Assembly: GCF_000003815.2 (NCBI RefSeq)
Contig: NC_049990.1
Span: 1,909,075 to 1,940,224 of the forward strand
DNA: 31,150 nucleotides
From: Branchiostoma floridae
Lineage: Eukaryota; Chordata; Leptocardii; Amphioxiformes; Branchiostomatidae
Direction of reading: 5' to 3'
Part shown: piece after piece, positions 27,712 through 31,150 of the stretch
Position numbering within the stretch: position 1 is the first letter of the stretch
Layout: each line of letters begins with the position of its first letter
Program-made: the position numbers and the translations under genes
The notes under the pieces: model-generated
Told to the model about the DNA's origin: nothing
Databases searched by the model: none
What the model saw: the letters and a program-made list of their open reading frames with translations, nothing else

Positions 27712-27876
27712 CCTCCTAGATCTGGTGCAACTTCTGTAGAGACAATACGAACGATCATTTAAAATGCTTCATTCTTAGTCAAATTGAGTGTACAGTCACT
27801 ACAATGCATGCATTTTTAGTAAGGCATGGTAAGAAAAGTGGGATTTGTTTACTCTCGAAGCAGAGGTTGAGTCGCG

Positions 27877-28015
27877 TAATCTCCAAGCAGATCCTACGGT
27901 GCCATAAGATAGTATCAAAAGTGACCAAGAAGTATAACCGGCCAAAGGGAGTCAAACGGGCACGTACGGTGGGTTTGATACTATATTACGCCACCATGGA
28001 TCTGCTTGGAGATTA
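27877..28015. mobile_element. 139-bp MITE with perfect 18-bp TIR and 8-bp duplication
   Basis: TAATCTCCAAGCAGATCC at 27877-27894 is answered by its exact inverse at 27998-28015; the similarity continues inward to atagtatcaaa. Identical flanks GAGTCGCG are at 27869-27876 and 28016-28023. It is inserted into the left inverted end of the outer element. Confidence 0.9.
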
Positions 28016-28045
28016 GAGTCGCGGAGATGAGAGAAGAGAGAACTG

Positions 28046-28757
28046 GTTTATTTATTTAAACACACAATGCCATGTGCAAGATTATAGTCCGAGGACTAAA
28101 TTGCCTCGTACATTGTACAGGAGAGGCTGGCGCTTAGGACTAAACACAATGGAATGTCCTGCCTAAGTGCCTTAATCTAAATATACTTATCACAATTTTC
28201 ACTAAACTTTACAATTTAAAATTGTGGGTCTACACACCATCAAGTAAATATATATCTATGTCAATTATAAAATCGATCTCATTCTGAATGATTAAAATGT
28301 GACACTTCAAAGACTAGTGTGAGTTTAACAGATCGATACAATAAGGCAACGTGGTATTCCTGAAACGCGATGTTCGGCACTTAAACTGGCTGAAGTTGTC
28401 AGCATTTCTTAGGTCCCTGCCATGTACCTCAGAGTGGCGTGGTGGTAGCCAGCAGTTGAAAACCTCAGAATGAACAATAGATCTGGCATACTTCAGACAG
28501 AGAGCTTTACGCCTTACATGCGGAGGTTCTAATTTACAAATCAGTAGCGCTGAACTGTAGGAACTGAAAGAACGACCAAGAATGATCTTACAGGCCCTGG
28601 CTTGGACACGTTCAACCATACATGACAGTTCTACTGTAAGCCCTGGGTGCCAGACCTGGCAGGCGTATTCCAGGGTGGGGCGGACAAACCCTATGTACAC
28701 AAGTACTAAGCCGCAAGTGCTCAGACCGTGTTTCTTCAAACACCTAATCATGTATAG
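28046..28757 (-). mobile_element. LINE 3' fragment (CR1/Jockey-like)
   Basis: On minus it runs from an RT C-terminal coding part (28751 down to 28314) through a 3' UTR to a tail of TTTAAATAAATAAA at 28046-28059. It is a different, older family from the LINE in gene 2 and is nested in the outer element. Confidence 0.7.
28314..28751 (-). pseudogene. RT C-terminal fragment of a LINE
   Basis: 145 codons, with YIGFVRPTLEYACQVWHPGL (the conserved post-RT VRP-LEYA-VWxP block), then VERVQARACKIILG and YCIDLLNSH. Catalytic RT motifs are absent, so it is a remnant of a non-LTR element with no activity. Confidence 0.8.
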
Positions 28758-28760
28758 ACG

Positions 28761-28862
28761 GCGGTATAGTAGTAGTCGGGAAATTTACAGGCGCGCTCTC
28801 GTTTAGAGGCAGAGTAAAGAGGAGCGCGCCTATAAATTTCCCGACTACTAGTATATCTCCGC
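28761..28862. repeat. ~40-bp inverted repeat with 23-bp loop
   Basis: Arm 28761-28798 (core gtagtcgggaaatttacagg) is the inverse of 28822-28862 with a few mismatches. It lies between the LINE fragment's 5' end and the outer element's right end, and probably is subterminal structure of that element. Confidence 0.75.
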
Positions 28863-29047
28863 GATTCAATCTCTGCTTGGAGAGTAGGGTCTATCTTTAC
28901 CCACTGACTGATAAAGAATCTTCATGGAAAGGAGAAGCAACTGATAGCCAAATTACACGCAGAAATCTGCCAAATTACACGCAGAAATCAATACAAATGG
29001 GCGGGCAAGAAGCTGGTCTGCAGTCTGACCCTTTGGATTTTGCGGTC

Positions 29048-29220
29048 TAGTCTCCAAGCAGACCCTACGGTGCCTTAGAAATAGTATCAAAGCTGGCCAG
29101 GGACTTGGTATACCGGTGCCCGTTTGACTCCCTTAGTCGGCTATCTCCCTTTGGCCGGCTATACTCCTTTGCCAGCTTTGATACTATTTCTAAGGCACCG
29201 TAGGGTCTGCTTGAAGACTA
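29048..29220. mobile_element. 173-bp MITE with ~50-bp TIR and 9-bp duplication
   Basis: Starts TAGTCTCCAAGCAGACCCTA and ends with its inverse (one mismatch in the first part), inverted similarity reaching about 50 bases. Flanks are TTTGCGGTC at 29039-29047 and 29221-29229. Same family as 27877-28015. Confidence 0.9.
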
Positions 29221-30082
29221 TTTGCGGTCTTCCTTCAAGATTTTGTCATGAAAACGGTTTTAATGAGATGAACGTATGCGAAAGGGACCGACATCTATTG
29301 TTTACGAGCATAACAATAGGACAAGAACAAAGGGGTACGACTCTTGACGCTAAACGTCACCCCCTGCTTGTAAAAACAAAGAAATGGTGAATCTCTCGAA
29401 TTATTAGTTTCTTGTCAAATTTGTGGTGTCGTTCGGTCAAACGTTAGCGAAATCGGATGCCTTTTGTCGACATGTCGCCAGTGGTCCCACAAAATACTAA
29501 GAGAAGCCCCTAAATTTGAAAACACTTCCGGTAAAATGGAACACGCCATGATGAACACCTCAATGCCGGGAGGTTTCTGTCCCAGGGGCGGACAAAGGGG
29601 TTTACAGTATACCGTACATCTTTCAACTTCGCCGTGAATACCAGTAAGACGTTTCTAAACACCAATGGACACTTGAAAATTACCTCTGCACTTGAAAATG
29701 GACCTAAACACACTTGCACTTTCACCCATTTTGATGATTACAATACAAACAATTCTTAACAGACAGACCCTCGGTAAACCCCTCATGGCCCAATGTTGTT
29801 TACGCTATATCTTCTGTCTTCCTCCTCGCTTTCCCCGAGTTGATTTTGAATAAACATTAATAGAAACTTTCCTGCATTTTAGACGAGGAAACAGCAAGGC
29901 TCCAAAGGAACATGTGTATCACTTCCTTCTGCAGGCTATGGTCTGTTTTGCAACACCCACAGAAGACAGAAAAATAGAGTCGAGTTTACGGGACCCAGGG
30001 ATCACTATCAAAAAACGATACGCTTCAGATTTCTGTCAAATCTACAGACGTTTTAGGGTCAAAATACAACAAATCGTCTTAC

Positions 30083-30305
30083 CTGAACAAAGTTGAACCC
30101 TAGCCTTGCACACAAACACCAGCAGGTTGTCTCTAAAACCGCGAAAGTTGTGATTTTTGCTCAGGAAGGACGGGAACTTTTCCAAACCGATGCCGCTCTC
30201 GACTCTCCGAGTAAACAGGAAGACGGCGTCATGTGACCCGGAAGTGACCTTTTGTTTTTTGGGTCAAACATCATCTCCTGGTTATCCAATAGTTGTCGCG
30301 ACATC
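30083..30305 (-). promoter_or_regulatory. Noncoding exon 1 and promoter of gene 6
   Basis: Last exon base 30083. ETS-type ACCCGGAAGT at 30236-30245; TGTCGCGACA near 30294. Sequence is of the unit 4/5 type. Confidence 0.6.
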
Positions 30306-30960
30306 GCCCAGCTGAATGCTGAGATTGTAGAAATGATACAATTTAGAAGAGCCAATTGTATAAGTTGAGAAATGATATTACATGAATTACAGCTTTGCGA
30401 TATGGTTTAGTCGGCGTCCACGGGCGCCGCCATTATCTTTCCCAGTGGGGTATGATGGGAAGTGGTGTTGCAATTTCGATGTGTTAATATTGACGTACGT
30501 GGAATGTTATGAGCGTGTCGTTGCGGTCTTGTCGGATATAATGGGACAGCAGCCACAACTATAAATGTTTGGTCTGTTTTATGGTGGCATGGTGTTTTTT
30601 TTTTAATCCCTACTGACTACTGTCCCCATACATTACCAACCGTCAGGAGCGTTGGAGACGCACATTACAGCTTCTAGCCACAGACCGGCTCTGTGATACT
30701 GAGTGTTGGTGGATAATCCTACAGAGATCATGTGTGTATATTAACGCTGTTCGGGTGTTGGGAAAATGAAATGATCAGATAATTGGACCCTAGTGACTTT
30801 TAAAGAAACTGCAGCAGGATTTCCGGTCTTCATATCTGGTGTTCTAGATATCTCGCCTTCTAATGTTTGGTAGAGGCGATAAGTAAATGTGAATTTCCTA
30901 TACTTCTCATGTGGTAACAAATGCAATGTAAAATAAAAACTACATGCTTGGTTTCAAATC
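30306..30960. other. Intergenic spacer, type B, unit 6/7
   Basis: Collinear with the two preceding type B spacers; the YY1-like motif is degraded (GCCGCCATTATC at 30426). No gene. Confidence 0.55.
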
Positions 30961-30961
30961 G

Positions 30962-30967
30962 TTTATT
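30962..30967 (-). terminator. Poly(A) signal AATAAA of a seventh unit
   Basis: TTTATT on plus in the position conserved in the other units; the 3' UTR that follows (to 31150) matches the gene 5 3' UTR (cttctcgttttattgtt block), so another zinc-finger gene should begin beyond the window. Confidence 0.6.
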
Positions 30968-31150
30968 CAAAATAAAACGTTAACAAAATAGGTAAATGCA
31001 AAACATCAAAGTCAACAACGAAGATAGCCACTAGTTATTAAACTGAACTTGTTAAGAAAAGCAAAACTGGTTCTTCTCGTTTTATTGTTATCCTAACTGA
31101 ACTCAAACCGTGAGTCTACCAACCTGTTTACAAAGACATGAAAGCAAACT
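30968..31150 (-). other. Start of the 3' UTR of a seventh zinc-finger gene (partial)
   Basis: Resembles 21690-21870 of unit 5 closely (agttattaaactgaacttg, actcaaaccgtgagtctac). No coding sequence inside the window. Confidence 0.6.

Larger units (their letters stand above)
27850..28886. mobile_element. Outer TIR element (~1.04 kb) hosting other insertions
   Basis: Left end TACTCTCGAAGCAGAGGTTG and the inverse of the right end, TACTCTCCAAGCAGAGATTG, continue as inverted repeats through GCGGAGAT. In units 4 and 5 the host reads cggtttatcttccattgac; here it is split with diverged 8-base flanks GATTTGTT and GGTCTATC. Inside lie a MITE (27877-28015), a LINE fragment (28046-28757) and a 40-base inverted repeat. 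Confidence 0.7.
27734..30082 (-). other. Intron of gene 6 with nested transposons
   Basis: Donor at 30083/30082 and acceptor 27734-27735; 2349 bases. Host blocks match the gene 4 and 5 introns (ctgactgataaagaatcttcatgg at 28899; ttgtcatgaaaacgg at 29244). Insertions at 27850-28886 and 29048-29220 account for the extra length. Confidence 0.75.
367..31150 (-). repeat. Tandem array of zinc-finger gene units (six complete, one partial)
   Basis: A shared landmark, gatgataagtaaatgagaa-like, marks the 3' flank of every unit at about 367, 4862, 11361, 16220, 21589, 25987 and 30877. Spacings are about 4495, 6499, 4859, 5369, 4398 and 4890 bases; the long ones are explained by visible transposon insertions. 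Between landmarks the same blocks recur in the same order: poly(A) signal, AT-rich 3' UTR, finger exon, intron blocks, donor, ETS motif, intergenic blocks. All units point the same way, as expected from unequal crossing-over. Confidence 0.9.

Noticed and set aside
27804-28016. 70-codon plus-strand frame
   Set aside because: Crosses the boundary of a nested MITE, so it is an accident of insertion.

Overview
The window looks like animal nuclear DNA, most probably a cephalochordate (amphioxus, Branchiostoma-type). Evidence: intron-containing C2H2 zinc-finger genes with the framework [21 protein letters not shown] and TGEKPY linkers, AATAAA poly(A) signals, consensus splice sites, and a dense mix of non-LTR, Penelope-like and short inverted-repeat transposons. 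The species call is inference from protein style; no search was run.

Layout: positions 1-362 hold the end of a Penelope-like element (GIY-YIG endonuclease, minus strand). From about 367 to the end the window is a head-to-tail tandem array of one duplicated gene unit, basic length about 4.4-4.9 kb. It contains six zinc-finger genes, all on the minus strand, plus the 3' end of a seventh. Each unit has the same plan on the minus strand: a short noncoding exon 1 with an ETS-type promoter motif, a CAG|GTAAG donor, one intron of 1.15-3.7 kb, a TCTCTACAG acceptor 22 bases before the ATG, one coding exon with all fingers, and a 1.0-1.7 kb 3' UTR ending at AATAAA. The coding exons lie at 1519-2358 (9 fingers), 6025-6960 (10), 12522-13799 (14), 18026-19210 (13, the first lacking its second zinc histidine), 22971-24044 (11 plus a broken one) and 26941-27711 (8). 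No KRAB, SCAN or BTB domain is present, only a shared Ser-rich, basic leader of about 32 residues.

The units differ by finger gain and loss, by exchange between units (gene 6 looks like a chimera of a unit-2-like coding/3' half and a unit-4/5-like intron/promoter half), and by transposon insertions. Because paralogous units act as empty sites, several insertions can be delimited by eye: a 5'-truncated LINE with an open RT frame (gene 2 intron), a foldback element (gene 2 intron, related copy in gene 5 3' UTR), two 0.7-0.8 kb TIR elements (gene 4 3' UTR and intron), a MITE with a 9-bp target duplication (gene 1 intron), nested elements (gene 6 intron), and a probable SINE/LINE tail (unit 3 upstream region). 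There is a 100-N assembly gap at 10464-10563.

Functionally the set is best read as a young, fast-evolving cluster of sequence-specific DNA-binding proteins. What they bind and do cannot be told from this sequence.
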